Positions 26,370 to 35,786 are shown, counted from the stretch's first letter. The stretch is DNA of 64,000 nt from DATFVA01 sp963711455 (GCA_963711455.1 CAVQEH010000002.1:496001-560000), one strand, 5' to 3'. The notes: generated from the sequence alone by a model not told the origin. Numbers and translations are program-made.

Positions 26370-27033
26370 TTACGCAAAACTTTTTATAAACGACAGCGAA
26401 CTAACATACCAGGTCAGATTTAGTAAGAAAGCCAGATACCTTCGTCTGCAAATAAATCCTTCCACCGGACTCGAAGTCGTTCTCCCTTCAGGATGTAAAA
26501 AAGAAGAAGCTGAAAAATTCATTTTCAAAAAGAAAGATTGGATTTTAAAGCATCTCAAAACAGTCTCCCTATTTGAAGATTTTACTTACCTTGGAAATAA
26601 GATTAACATAAACCAAAGGTATAATCTTTTTCTTAATAAGCATAAAATCAATTTCAAAAAAAATATTCTGTTAATTGAAAGTCCATCAGGTTCAAAGGAA
26701 GATTTAAATGTAATTTATAATGCTTGGCTGAAACATCTTGCAAAAAGTTATTTGCCTGAAAGAACATTAGGGCTTGCTCAAAAAAATAAGTTCACTTTTA
26801 ATCAGTTAAGAATAAGAAACCAGAAAACAAGATGGGGAAGCTGCTCGACATCAGGGAATATTTCTCTTAATTACAGATTAATGAAATACAGGAAAGAGGT
26901 TATTGATTATGTTATCGCTCATGAACTTTGTCATTTAAATGAGATGAACCATTCTAAAAAATTCTGGAAACTTGTTGAAAGGATTATCCCGGATTATAAA
27001 CTATTAAAAAAGGAATTGAAGTCTGTTCTTTAG
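26350..27033 (+). CDS. YgjP/DUF45-family zinc metallopeptidase-like protein
   Basis: A 227-residue protein of the YgjP (M48-like, formerly DUF45) family. The zinc motif is HELCHLNEMNH at 191-201 (HExxH plus a third His), preceded by the family segment TRWGSCSTSGNISLNYRLM at 160-178. The N-terminal half is a beta-rich domain with RLQINPSTGLEVVLPSG. These proteins are predicted cytoplasmic proteases of unknown substrate; some are linked to type I restriction loci, which is not the case here. The start overlaps the small upstream gene by 20 bases, and the stop overlaps that of the convergent oxidase by three bases, leaving no room for a terminator. Confidence 0.85.
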   Translation: MTKNRISYAKLFINDSELTYQVRFSKKARYLRLQINPSTGLEVVLPSGCKKEEAEKFIFKKKDWILKHLKTVSLFEDFTYLGNKININQRYNLFLNKHKINFKKNILLIESPSGSKEDLNVIYNAWLKHLAKSYLPERTLGLAQKNKFTFNQLRIRNQKTRWGSCSTSGNISLNYRLMKYRKEVIDYVIAHELCHLNEMNHSKKFWKLVERIIPDYKLLKKELKSVL

Positions 27034-28511
27034 CTGAAAATTTCAGTGTCAAATAAAGTGCCCATGCCAAGAATAAGATTCAGATCCAGTATTTTTTTTA
27101 TCTCTGCCATCTTTCTTATATTTTCTTCGCCATACATCATCTTTAAATATTCTGTTTTCAACTTACCAATTCCGTGCTCGGCGGAGATAGTTCCTTTTAA
27201 ATGAACGGCTTTTTCACAAATCTGCCGGTAGATTTCCTTTCCTTTTTTATATTCTTCTTCATTGTCAGGAAGCATATTTAAATGAAGATGTGAATTTCCG
27301 AAATGTCCGTAAGCTATAAATTTTAATCCTGAATCATTGACGATCTTTTTACATTCTTTATAGAAGTCTCTAAAATATTCATCGGGTACAGCCACATCGG
27401 TTCCAAGTTTACGGACGTTTTTTTTTGCGATATATTCATTTGCTTTTGCGGAAGCCGAATGACGGAACTCTTCCAGTTTCTTCTTGTCTTTGATTGAAAA
27501 GGCAAACCAAGCTGTTTCGGTATTGCCGTTGTGTTTTGCAATTAATGCTGCCCAATCATTAAATAATTTCTCGTCGGTCTTTTCGGTTGTTTCCTGTTCA
27601 AACCAGACTGATGCCCTTGCACCCCCAGGAATTTGCGGGTAATCCTCCCTCAAGAAATTAAGACAGTTTTCATCCATAAATTCCAATGCAAGCGCATCAA
27701 TGGAATCAGATTTTTGCAGTCTTGTTTTAAATGAAATTTCTCTTGCTTTGTAGATGAAAGAGATTGCATCATCTTCCGAATTAAAAAAAATTACTGAAGA
27801 CAATATATTTTCAGGCATATCTACAAGCTTAAGCTTAATTATTGTAACAAAACCAAGTGTTCCTTCTGAACCGATGAAAAGATCTACTGCATCCATATCT
27901 TTTTTTATATAATAGCCTGATGCATTCTTAACCTGTGGCGTTATTATATCGGGAATTTTCAGTTCAAATTTTTTATCTGAGTCCGTTAGTAGTTCAAGAT
28001 TAAATCCCTTTGCTTTCTGTGCTCCTCTTTTCAATGTGATCTTTTCTCCATCGGCAAGGACTAATTGCAGCTCTTCCACAAAATTTCTTGTTGGTCCATA
28101 TTTAAAAGTCTTTTCACCTGAAGCATTAGTTGCAACTGTTCCGCCGATAAAACAATTCCATTCCGTAGGATCGGGAGGATAAAGCAAGTTTTGTTCATTT
28201 ACTTCTTTCTGAAGGTTATCAAGTATTACCCCTGGTTCGACGATTACATATTTTTCAACTTTATTTATTTCAATTATTCTGTTCAGCTTCTCTGTTGAAA
28301 TTAATATGCCGCTCATCGGAACGCGCGCACCTGTTAATCCGGTTCCATTTCCTGAAATTGTTACAGGAGTTTTATCTTTATTAGCCTTTTTTAAAATATC
28401 AGGAATTTCATCTATTGATTCAGGAATATACACTGCATCGCACCTGCCTTTGTAGTTTGAAGCATCACTTAAATAATTTTCTATTTCATCCGGTGAGGTT
28501 TTAATTATCAT
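27030..28511 (-). CDS. FAD-binding oxidase of the GlcD / D-lactate dehydrogenase type
   Basis: A 493-residue flavoprotein with an N-terminal VAO-type FAD domain (VTISGNGTGLTGARVP near 53, GGTVATNASGEKTFKYG around 127, GSEGTLGFVTIIKLKL near 215) and a C-terminal FAD-oxidase C domain (GHFGNSHLHLNM near 410, SAEHGIGKLKTEYL near 448). The family oxidises 2-hydroxy acids such as glycolate or D-lactate and passes electrons to quinones or other carriers. The substrate is not determined by sequence alone. No GlcE or GlcF partner is next to it. It is the last gene of a minus-strand run that begins near 33.3 kb; the preceding gene ends only 18 bases upstream. Confidence 0.85.
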   Translation of the reverse strand: MIIKTSPDEIENYLSDASNYKGRCDAVYIPESIDEIPDILKKANKDKTPVTISGNGTGLTGARVPMSGILISTEKLNRIIEINKVEKYVIVEPGVILDNLQKEVNEQNLLYPPDPTEWNCFIGGTVATNASGEKTFKYGPTRNFVEELQLVLADGEKITLKRGAQKAKGFNLELLTDSDKKFELKIPDIITPQVKNASGYYIKKDMDAVDLFIGSEGTLGFVTIIKLKLVDMPENILSSVIFFNSEDDAISFIYKAREISFKTRLQKSDSIDALALEFMDENCLNFLREDYPQIPGGARASVWFEQETTEKTDEKLFNDWAALIAKHNGNTETAWFAFSIKDKKKLEEFRHSASAKANEYIAKKNVRKLGTDVAVPDEYFRDFYKECKKIVNDSGLKFIAYGHFGNSHLHLNMLPDNEEEYKKGKEIYRQICEKAVHLKGTISAEHGIGKLKTEYLKMMYGEENIRKMAEIKKILDLNLILGMGTLFDTEIFS

Positions 28512-28529
28512 TTTATCATTTATATTTGT

Positions 28530-29858
28530 TCAGGAATAAACTCTTAATATTTCAAGATAATCTTTTCTAACATTTAACGCAGGCAGCTTGCTTTTATCTC
28601 TGTCAGGAATCCAGGGAAAATTCATATAACTAAACATTTCATCAAGAGCGTCAAACATATTAATTTCGGGAAATCCATTATCTCTTAAATGATGAATGAG
28701 CTTTAAAGTTAAGAACCCATCAAACCAGCGATTTTTCTGTACCTTCAATTGTTCATCAGTTTTTGAATTCTTTAATATATTTATCATATCATCTTCAAAA
28801 TTCTGGAAGTAGAGGTAACGTAACAGCTCAGGATGGATATTTTTTGCACCATTCAAATAAAAATCAATTTCCGTTTTCCCTTGTGAATTTAAAACTTCAA
28901 GCCAGTTTTTTAAAATCCGGAAAGATTCAGGGCTATAAAGGGTGTATTCATTTTGTATCCCCGTAAGAAAACGGGTTACTCTTTGTCCGGTTCCAAAAGG
29001 AACCCGCCAGGATCCCCTCTTAGAAGGATAAACAGTAGTTGTTTTAATAGTATCAACGCTGGCATTCTTTGCAAGTTTTTCGAGAAAATAAAAATCTTCT
29101 GCGGCTTTTCGTTTATTCATGCCTTCGACCTTAATGTAACTTTCATAATCACAAACCATTGTCGAACCGATTGTATGAAAGCTGTATGGTGACCGCGCAA
29201 ATTTTAAACCGAGGACATAATATCTTAAAAATATTTCGTAGCATAACACTGCTTCCGTAAGGATATCATTCCCTGAGATATCGTGCTTAAAATTAACAAC
29301 GGCTGCATTAAGGTTGTCTTTATTAAACCGGCTTATTACTTCTGTTAAATAATTTGGTTCAAAGGTACAGTCAGCATCTGTGGAAAGTATTAATTTTTTT
29401 CCCGGCGCGTTGAAATCAAGAATATTCAGAGAGATATCCATTCCTATTTTTCTTGCTAATCCGACACCTCCATCTTTTTTAGAAACTATTTTTCTTGGAG
29501 AGGCAGCATCGACTATACCAATATTAATATCCTTTTCAAGTATTTCTTTACTGAGAGCATCTTCAGGATTACCACTTACGAGGTTTCTTAAATAAATTAA
29601 TGTCTGCTGATTATCAAGTTTAATTTCGTCGCTCGATAAATCCATATTATTAATTACGAAGATAAGCATAGTCGAATCGAAGTACTTCGGGTCTAAACGA
29701 GCAAAGGAATTTAGAAATAATTTTAAGTTATCGAATTCAGCAATAGCAGGAACTACAACAGTTGCGGTAATTCCCGAAACAAGAGAAGTTTCAAGATTCC
29801 AGTAACTTAATCCGTATTTTTCCAGGTAATCATCGACTATTTTAGGAACATTATACAT
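28530..29858 (-). CDS. Family 2-like glycosyltransferase
   Basis: A 442-residue soluble protein with a GT-A fold start: VVVPAIAEFDNLKLFLNSF near 35-53, then LILSTDADCTFEPNYL (DxD-type motif) near 153, VGLARKIGMDISL before it, and a downstream KAAEDFYFLEKLA (ED motif of GT2 enzymes) around 250. It should use a nucleotide sugar, but acceptor and product are unknown. No membrane helix is evident. Its ATG overlaps the end of miaA by eight bases, so they are co-transcribed. The association with miaA is probably positional and not functional. Confidence 0.7.
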   Translation of the reverse strand: MYNVPKIVDDYLEKYGLSYWNLETSLVSGITATVVVPAIAEFDNLKLFLNSFARLDPKYFDSTMLIFVINNMDLSSDEIKLDNQQTLIYLRNLVSGNPEDALSKEILEKDINIGIVDAASPRKIVSKKDGGVGLARKIGMDISLNILDFNAPGKKLILSTDADCTFEPNYLTEVISRFNKDNLNAAVVNFKHDISGNDILTEAVLCYEIFLRYYVLGLKFARSPYSFHTIGSTMVCDYESYIKVEGMNKRKAAEDFYFLEKLAKNASVDTIKTTTVYPSKRGSWRVPFGTGQRVTRFLTGIQNEYTLYSPESFRILKNWLEVLNSQGKTEIDFYLNGAKNIHPELLRYLYFQNFEDDMINILKNSKTDEQLKVQKNRWFDGFLTLKLIHHLRDNGFPEINMFDALDEMFSYMNFPWIPDRDKSKLPALNVRKDYLEILRVYS

Positions 29859-30756
29859 TTATATTTTCCAGCAATAATTGTTTTGCTTTATCAAAGTCAG
29901 GTGATTCAATCCAATGGATTTTCATTCCTTCGCGTTCCATTTTCCGAAACCAGGTCATTTGTCTTTTAGCAAAATCGTGGATAGCACTATTTAGTTTTTG
30001 GAACATATCGTTATAATTTAATTCACCTTTTAGATAAAAGCTTATATATCTGTATTCCAGCCCAAAGAAATTTAATTTTTCAAATGATAACCCTGAATCA
30101 ATCAGGTTTTTAACTTCCTCAATCATTCCATTATTTAATCTGTATCTTAATCTTTCTGTAATTCTTTTTTTTATTATGTCTCTTTCCGGTTTAATTCCGA
30201 TTATAAAAGAAGTTATATCAGGAGTATATTCAGGTGATCGGGAACCGGATTCAGAAACAAGTATTGCTTTAATCATTCTATCCCTATCAATGAGATCTGT
30301 TGTGTTATGAGTACCGGTTTCTTTTGAGAGTAAAATTCTTTTTAATTCTCCCGATTCAAGTTTTTGTAATTCCTTTGCGCGTGCAGAAGAGAAATCAACT
30401 TCCTTTAATTTATAATTTTGAAGAATTGCACTCAGGTATAATCCGGTTCCGCCCACAAGAAAGGGAAGCTTTTTTTTTTCAAGAATTAAATTAAATGCCG
30501 CATAGAATCTTTTTCTGAATTCAAAAAGATTAAATTCTTCCCGGGGATCAACAATATCAATTAAATGGTACTTTATATGAGACTCACCAACAGTATAATC
30601 CTGAAGATCTTTACCTGTTCCTATATTCATTCCTTTATAAACCTGGCGGGAATCGGCAGAAATTATTTCTCCGTTAAATTGATTGGCTAACTCTGCAGCA
30701 AGTTTTGTTTTTCCTGTAGCAGTTGCTCCAAGTACAGTAATAAGATTGAATAACAT
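29851..30756 (-). CDS. miaA: tRNA dimethylallyltransferase
   Basis: A 301-residue enzyme that adds an isopentenyl group to A37 of tRNAs reading UNN codons. P-loop GATATGKT lies near residue 10, followed by ISADSRQVYKGMNIGTGK and VGGTGLYLSAIL near 96, and the C-terminal FAKRQMTWFRK, all hallmarks of MiaA. I prefer the ATG at 30756, which gives the normal short N-terminus and follows the upstream stop by about ten bases; a TTG at 30774 overlapping the upstream gene is possible. Confidence 0.95.
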   Translation of the reverse strand: MLFNLITVLGATATGKTKLAAELANQFNGEIISADSRQVYKGMNIGTGKDLQDYTVGESHIKYHLIDIVDPREEFNLFEFRKRFYAAFNLILEKKKLPFLVGGTGLYLSAILQNYKLKEVDFSSARAKELQKLESGELKRILLSKETGTHNTTDLIDRDRMIKAILVSESGSRSPEYTPDITSFIIGIKPERDIIKKRITERLRYRLNNGMIEEVKNLIDSGLSFEKLNFFGLEYRYISFYLKGELNYNDMFQKLNSAIHDFAKRQMTWFRKMEREGMKIHWIESPDFDKAKQLLLENINV

Positions 30757-30766
30757 CAGGGCAATA

Positions 30767-33319
30767 TTATTCAAATGATGGAAGAGAAATAATAAATGTA
30801 GCTCCCTCCCCGGGTTTGCTTTCTACAGTTAATTCTCCGCCGTGATCTCTTATAATTTTTTGAGCTAGCGCTAAGCCTAAACCCGAACTGTTTTCCTTGT
30901 TAAAAGATTTGAAAGGCTGAAAGATCTGTGTTTTTATTTCATCTGCAATTCCCGGACCGGTGTCACGAAATTCAATATTAATTAAATCGCCGGTTTGCCG
31001 GGCTGTTATATAGATGTTACCGCTTTCACCCATTGCATCGCAGGCATTTTTAGCTATCTGAAGACAAGCTTGGTAGAAGGCTTTTTTATCAACTTTAATT
31101 TTGATTGCTCCTTCTACCTTTTTATACAACGTTACATTTCTTGATTCAACGTATTCGGCAAGCAGGCCAAGAGTGTTGTCAATTACTTCTTTCAAATCAG
31201 TTCCTTCTATCTGTAATGCATTTATGTCCTCAGTAAATGCCAGAGATGAATAAAGAAAATTCACCACTGAATCTGCCTGGTCCATAAGAACGTTTAATAC
31301 GGTTTTAACATCGGCAGGAACATTCTTCTTTTTGATTTGTGCCGCATAATATTTCATGGTTAAAACCGGTGTTTGAATATTTTCAGTTACAAACTTTGTA
31401 AGTGTTGAAAGATGAATATTTTTATTTTCCTCAATCAGCTTCCTGATATTTGCAAGATTTTGTAAAGTCTGTGAAATATGAGGAACCAGTGAAGCCATAG
31501 TTTCTTCATCGGAAATAAGGAACTTTCCCGAGCTGCTGTTTGCCATGCAAATAACTGCGATGGCTTCTCTATCATCATTTAATACAGGTACGCAAAGAAG
31601 ACTTGAACCAACTATTCCACGGATACTATCTACATCTTCGGAGAACCTGAAATCTTTGATCGGGTCTCTGACATTTATTATTTCACCAGTTTCTGCGGCT
31701 AACCCTGTTAATCCATTCCCAAGCGGATAACTGACTTCAATAACACCGTCTTCAGTCTCCATTTCAGTAATAAGCAGGTTTTTAACATTATCTATAAGGT
31801 ACAATACACCTGCCTGGGCTTCTGTAAGCATTACAGTTTCACGAATAATATTTGAATGAACAATTTGTTCATTTAAGCTGGAATTTATTTTGGAAATTGC
31901 CCCAAGAATTTTACTCGTGTTCAGTTCAGTATCATCATATTTTAATTTTTCTTCTTCAGCTTCAATCTTTTCTTTTTCTTCTTCCGATATTTCCTGTGAA
32001 GCTTCTATTTCAGTTTGATTTGTAGTTAAATTTAACCAGGTAGTCTCTTCGTTATTTTCTTGTTCTTCAATGGATGTTTCAGCAGATATTTTTGTTGATG
32101 GATCGGAAACATCTTTTTTCTCCTCACTGTTCTCTTCAATTTTATCCGGTTCGTTCCTCACAATATCCGCAGTTTCATTTTCGACAGGTATCGTTGCTTC
32201 ATCCGCTATCTTTTCATCCGAATGAATTTCTTCTGCCCGACTGATTTCTTCATTTAAATCATTTACCTGTGTTTCTTCCGTAAGAGTAATTTCTTCTATA
32301 GTCTCTTTTTCTTTTTCGTTGGCGAGGATGTTACCCTGCTCTTCCTGTGGTCCATCAGGTTCTGTATTAAACCCCGAAATTGTTAAGTTATCTGGTTCAC
32401 TAACCTGTAAAGGCTCATCCTTTACTTTTGATGTTTCTTCTTCAACATCCTCATTTACTTTTTTATCCGGTTCAGTTTTTTCTTCTTCAACTATTTCATC
32501 AGCAGGTTCCTCTGTTCTGGTCTCCGGATAATTTTCTTCATTTAGATCATTTACCGGAGTTTCTTCCGGGGGAGTAATTTCTTCTACAGTTTCTTCTTTT
32601 GTTTCTTGGACTGCGACCTCAACATGTTCCTGTGGTTCGGCAGGTTCTGTTTTAATTTCCGGAGTTATTAAATCATCTGATTTATTTACCTGCAGAGTTT
32701 CATCATTTACTACCGATGTTTCTTCTTCGATAACTTCATTTACTTTATGATCCGGTTCAATTTTTTCTACTTCAAATATTTCATCAGCGGGTTCGTCTGT
32801 CTTTTCAGCAGTTTCAGAAGACCCGGTTTCCGGTATATTTTCGGTTTGAGAATCAATATAAATTTTATCGGTATCTTTTTTCAGAAGATCGGGATGAATA
32901 GTGATATGAAGTTCCGGAATATCAACTTTATTGTATGCAATGATATTATCATTAATTATGGGAATTTCAGCAAGAAAAGTTCGCAAATCACTTTTAGATA
33001 AAAAATAAAGTATGCAATCGGTATTTGCAACAGCAGCAGAACGGCGGTAAGTATCTTCCAGTACCTCGATATCACCGAAAAAATCTTTTTCAGTTTTATT
33101 CAGTTTTACAGATTTGTTCTCTATATAGACTTTTATTTTAACTTTTCCCGCAAGAATAAGATATGCACATTTGCTCTCGTCCCCTCTCTGGAAAATAATT
33201 TCCCCTTCCTTCTTTTTTAATATTTGTTCATTGTTGAAGGAAAATTTCAATTCCCGGGGAGGGATTCCATCGAACAATTTATTATTTTTGATGACTTCTT
33301 GAAAATTGTTTTCGGACAT
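30767..33319 (-). CDS. Cyclic-nucleotide-binding / GAF / histidine kinase-like protein without acceptor His
   Basis: 850 residues. Order: cyclic nucleotide-binding-like domain (12-118, with the RGDESKCAYLILAGKV hallmark), a very acidic, Pro/Glu/Thr-rich linker (165-465) holding two copies of a 95-residue repeat, a GAF domain (468-625), a kinase-type dimerisation helix pair (635-700) and an HATPase domain (705-850) with N-box Asn758, G1 box DTGPG (786-790) and G2 box SGLGLAL. In the dimerisation helix the usual HELRTP reads ENIQTP (646-651), so the phospho-acceptor His is replaced by Glu. It may be an ATP-binding sensor acting by contact and not by phosphotransfer. No response regulator is adjacent. 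Confidence 0.8.
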   Translation of the reverse strand: MSENNFQEVIKNNKLFDGIPPRELKFSFNNEQILKKKEGEIIFQRGDESKCAYLILAGKVKIKVYIENKSVKLNKTEKDFFGDIEVLEDTYRRSAAVANTDCILYFLSKSDLRTFLAEIPIINDNIIAYNKVDIPELHITIHPDLLKKDTDKIYIDSQTENIPETGSSETAEKTDEPADEIFEVEKIEPDHKVNEVIEEETSVVNDETLQVNKSDDLITPEIKTEPAEPQEHVEVAVQETKEETVEEITPPEETPVNDLNEENYPETRTEEPADEIVEEEKTEPDKKVNEDVEEETSKVKDEPLQVSEPDNLTISGFNTEPDGPQEEQGNILANEKEKETIEEITLTEETQVNDLNEEISRAEEIHSDEKIADEATIPVENETADIVRNEPDKIEENSEEKKDVSDPSTKISAETSIEEQENNEETTWLNLTTNQTEIEASQEISEEEKEKIEAEEEKLKYDDTELNTSKILGAISKINSSLNEQIVHSNIIRETVMLTEAQAGVLYLIDNVKNLLITEMETEDGVIEVSYPLGNGLTGLAAETGEIINVRDPIKDFRFSEDVDSIRGIVGSSLLCVPVLNDDREAIAVICMANSSSGKFLISDEETMASLVPHISQTLQNLANIRKLIEENKNIHLSTLTKFVTENIQTPVLTMKYYAAQIKKKNVPADVKTVLNVLMDQADSVVNFLYSSLAFTEDINALQIEGTDLKEVIDNTLGLLAEYVESRNVTLYKKVEGAIKIKVDKKAFYQACLQIAKNACDAMGESGNIYITARQTGDLINIEFRDTGPGIADEIKTQIFQPFKSFNKENSSGLGLALAQKIIRDHGGELTVESKPGEGATFIISLPSFE
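32228..32794 (-). repeat. Two tandem copies of a ~285-bp coding repeat in the kinase-like gene
   Basis: Copy 1 (32794-32510) and copy 2 (32509-32228) encode about 95 acidic residues each. Both start EPADEI, and share EPD(H/K)KVNE, EEETS, LQV, (T/E)EPxxPQE, EEIT, EET and VNDLNEE in the same order. This is a tandem duplication inside the disordered linker. Confidence 0.75.
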
Positions 33320-33368
33320 AAATTAATTACTCTTGTTCTATCCCTGGTTTAAAACAACTGTAATAATA

Positions 33369-33980
33369 ATGAATTTCAAAGAAATAGAAAACGGAATAAC
33401 ACATATTTATAATAATGATCCTTCACTTGCAAGGATAATTAATATTTCTTCTCCCTGCAATCTGAAGCCTAAAAGGAAACATTACCTTACATTTCTAAGA
33501 TCTATTATTAACCAGCAGCTTTCTTCCAAATCGGCTTCGGCTATTTATAAAAGATTGCTTGCCTATTACAATAACAATCCTTTACCTGAGAAAATAATCC
33601 AAACTCCCGGAAAAGACATTAGAAAATTAGGAATATCTAACCCTAAAATAAAATATATACAAGATTTTTCCGAAAAAATTATTAACGGTGAAATCCATTT
33701 CAGAGGGTTGAGCAAAAAATCAGATTCTGAAATAATTGAAGAATTCACCAAAGTTAAAGGAATAGGCGAGTGGACTGTCCAGATGTTTCTGATCTTTAAT
33801 CTTTGCCGCCTGAATGTTTTGCCCGTCAATGACCAGGGAATAAAACGCGGAGCGATGATTACTTATGGTTTAAAAAAGCTGCCGGACGCAAAAAAATTAA
33901 TGCAGTTGTCTAAAAAATATAATTGGGCACCATATAACAGCATTGCCAGCTGGTACTTATGGTCGGCATTGGAACTCTGA
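33369..33980 (+). CDS. AlkA-type DNA-3-methyladenine glycosylase (HhH-GPD)
   Basis: A 203-residue base-excision repair glycosylase from the ATG at 33369; the frame is open to 33333 but no better start lies there. Motifs: FLRSIINQQLSSKSASAIYKR near 40-60 and the helix-hairpin-helix KVKGIGEWTVQMFLIF near 122-137, followed by LPVNDQGIKRG with the catalytic Asp. It removes alkylated purines such as 3-methyladenine. It lacks the N-terminal AlkA beta domain, as in the short two-domain glycosylases. It is divergent from the kinase-like gene with only about 50 bases between starts. Confidence 0.88.
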   Translation: MNFKEIENGITHIYNNDPSLARIINISSPCNLKPKRKHYLTFLRSIINQQLSSKSASAIYKRLLAYYNNNPLPEKIIQTPGKDIRKLGISNPKIKYIQDFSEKIINGEIHFRGLSKKSDSEIIEEFTKVKGIGEWTVQMFLIFNLCRLNVLPVNDQGIKRGAMITYGLKKLPDAKKLMQLSKKYNWAPYNSIASWYLWSALEL

Positions 33981-34029
33981 TTATTTTTCAACAATATGAA
34001 ACCACAAATACTGAAATGCATCTTACATT

Positions 34030-34590
34030 ATGGATGAAATAAAATTAATTGAAGAAGCTAAAAAGGGAAATAGAAAAGCTCTTGCAGAAATAGTTAAAAA
34101 ATACGAGCAGACTATTTACAATTTTTCTTTTAAAATTTGCCGGGATCCTGAAAAAGCTGAAAATATAATGCAGGAAACCTTTTACAGCATGGTAAAATCT
34201 ATCAATCAGTTTGATGGAAATTCAAAACTTTCTACCTGGCTGTACAGAATAGTTGCCAATCATTGTTTAATGCAGGCAAGAAAACAAAAAGGCAGGAACT
34301 ATATCTCTCTTGAAAATGATGAAGACCTTTACACTGAAAAAAATATTGCTGACTGGACTACACTGCCGTATAAAAGCACTGAAAATAAGGAACTGAGAGA
34401 AATACTTGATGATGCAATACAAAAGCTTTCACCGGATTACAGGATAATATTTTTACTTCGGGATGTTGAAGGCTTATCAACAGAAGAAACAGCCGAAGCC
34501 GCAAACATATCTGTTCCGGCGGTAAAATCCAGGCTTCACCGTGCAAGAGCATTTTTAAGAAAAGAAATTGATGAGGCGTTCAGAAAATGA
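34030..34590 (+). CDS. ECF-family RNA polymerase sigma factor
   Basis: A 186-residue sigma-70 factor of the extracytoplasmic-function group. Region 2 (about 25-90) contains NFSFKICRDPEKAENIMQET and the core-binding FDGNSKLSTWLYRIVANH; region 4 (about 130-180) has the helix-turn-helix LSTEETAEAANISVPAVKSRLHRAR. Regions 1 and 3 are missing, as expected. The next gene, which overlaps by four bases, encodes a small zinc-finger protein and should be its anti-sigma factor. Target genes are not visible. Confidence 0.92.
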   Translation: MDEIKLIEEAKKGNRKALAEIVKKYEQTIYNFSFKICRDPEKAENIMQETFYSMVKSINQFDGNSKLSTWLYRIVANHCLMQARKQKGRNYISLENDEDLYTEKNIADWTTLPYKSTENKELREILDDAIQKLSPDYRIIFLLRDVEGLSTEETAEAANISVPAVKSRLHRARAFLRKEIDEAFRK

Positions 34591-34832
34591 AAAAAGAAAT
34601 AAAAGTTACCTGTCTTGACGTAATGAGTCACATTTGTGACAGCTTAGGTGAGGATCTGAATTCCGACAGATGTAAGGATATTAAATCCCATCTTGAACAA
34701 TGCCCTGATTGTACCAATTATTATAAATCTGTAAATATGACAATAGATTATTATAAAAAATATAATGTTGATTTACCGGAAGATGCGCACAACCGCTTAA
34801 TGTCGTTTCTTGATCTCGATAAAGATGAATAA
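34587..34832 (+). CDS. Soluble zinc-finger anti-sigma factor
   Basis: An 81-residue protein starting inside the sigma factor stop (ATGA overlap). It contains the anti-sigma zinc-finger pattern His-x3-Cys-x2-Cys (HLEQCPDC near 32-39) after a helix with CKDI, as in zf-HC2/ZAS domains. There is no membrane helix, so it is a cytoplasmic, possibly redox-sensing, anti-sigma factor and not a membrane-spanning one. The tight coupling to the sigma gene supports this role. Confidence 0.85.
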   Translation: MKKEIKVTCLDVMSHICDSLGEDLNSDRCKDIKSHLEQCPDCTNYYKSVNMTIDYYKKYNVDLPEDAHNRLMSFLDLDKDE

Positions 34833-34903
34833 GTATGATGCAGGATACATTTTAAGTAAAATAACTTTTCAAAATTCAATTCATAAAATTTCAACAAAAA
34901 ATT

Positions 34904-35341
34904 ATGGAAGATATTCATCACTATAAAATTAATGTTAAATGGGATGAAGGCAGAACCGGTACTTTGTCTTCGGATTCTTTCGCTCATATAAAGGTTGCAA
35001 CACCTCCTGAATTCCCTAAAGGTGTAGCTGGCATTTGGTCGCCGGAACATTTATTTGTTTCTTCTGTTGCCATTTGTTTAATGACCACTTTTTTAGCAAT
35101 TGCAGAAAATTCTTCATTGCCTTTTAGCTCCTTCAGTTGTGAAGCAGACGGAAAGCTGGAAAGAGTAGAAGGTAAATTTATGATATCTGAAATTGAGCTC
35201 AGACCCGAAGTTAAGGTTAAGGAAGAAAAATATATTGAAAAGGCCGAACGAATAATTGAAAAATCGGAAAACGCCTGTCTTATTTCTAATTCGGTTAAAA
35301 CAAAAATTATATTAAAGCCGTCTATTTTGGTGAATGCATAA
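34904..35341 (+). CDS. OsmC/Ohr-family protein
   Basis: A 145-residue protein of the OsmC superfamily of thiol-dependent peroxidases. Seen: GTAGIWSPEHLFVSSVAICLMTTFLA-like core (about 45-65, in pieces GIWSPEHLFVSSVAICL), with the first redox Cys in VAICLMTT and the second in KSENACLISNSVK (about 120-132). It would reduce organic hydroperoxides in the cytoplasm or, in some subgroups, act on other sulfur substrates. It lies about 70 bases after the ECF pair, together with a rhodanese gene, so thiol stress may link them, but separate transcription is equally possible. Confidence 0.85.
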   Translation: MEDIHHYKINVKWDEGRTGTLSSDSFAHIKVATPPEFPKGVAGIWSPEHLFVSSVAICLMTTFLAIAENSSLPFSSFSCEADGKLERVEGKFMISEIELRPEVKVKEEKYIEKAERIIEKSENACLISNSVKTKIILKPSILVNA

Positions 35342-35387
35342 ATAAAAATTATTGAGTAAACTTATTATATAAAATTCAGGAGCTGGT

Positions 35388-35771
35388 ATGAAAAGACTAA
35401 TTGGTTTTTTTATTGTTGCATTGTTTTTATCAAATTTTGTGGCTTGTGCACAAACAACTGCCCCGGTAAAAAGTATTACAGTGAAGGAGTTGAAACAACA
35501 AATTAAAAATGATTCCAGCCTGGTAATCCTTGATGTAAGAACCCCGGCTGAATTAACAGGTCCGTTAGGAGAAATTAATGGCGTGATAAATATTCCTGTT
35601 CAGGAGCTTGATAAAAGAGTAGATGAATTAAATAAGTACAAGAACCAGGAAATTGCAGTAATATGCCGTACTGGGCACCGTTCAAGTATCGGCACAAAAA
35701 TTTTGTTAAAACACGGATTTACAAAAGTTGAAAATGTTGAAGGCGGGATGACCGCTTATCGTGAGAAGTAA
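35388..35771 (+). CDS. Exported rhodanese-like protein
   Basis: A 127-residue protein with an N-terminal signal (residues 1-20; the FVACAQ site could be a weak lipobox) and a single rhodanese domain. The active-site loop is CRTGHRSS with Cys93, and the CH2A-like segment VILDVRTPAEL lies at 46-56. Such periplasmic single-domain rhodaneses bind or transfer sulfane sulfur; the physiological donor is unknown. AGGAG is present before the ATG. The gene ends at a strong bidirectional hairpin. Confidence 0.87.
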   Translation: MKRLIGFFIVALFLSNFVACAQTTAPVKSITVKELKQQIKNDSSLVILDVRTPAELTGPLGEINGVINIPVQELDKRVDELNKYKNQEIAVICRTGHRSSIGTKILLKHGFTKVENVEGGMTAYREK

Positions 35772-35786
35772 TATAAAAGATATATG

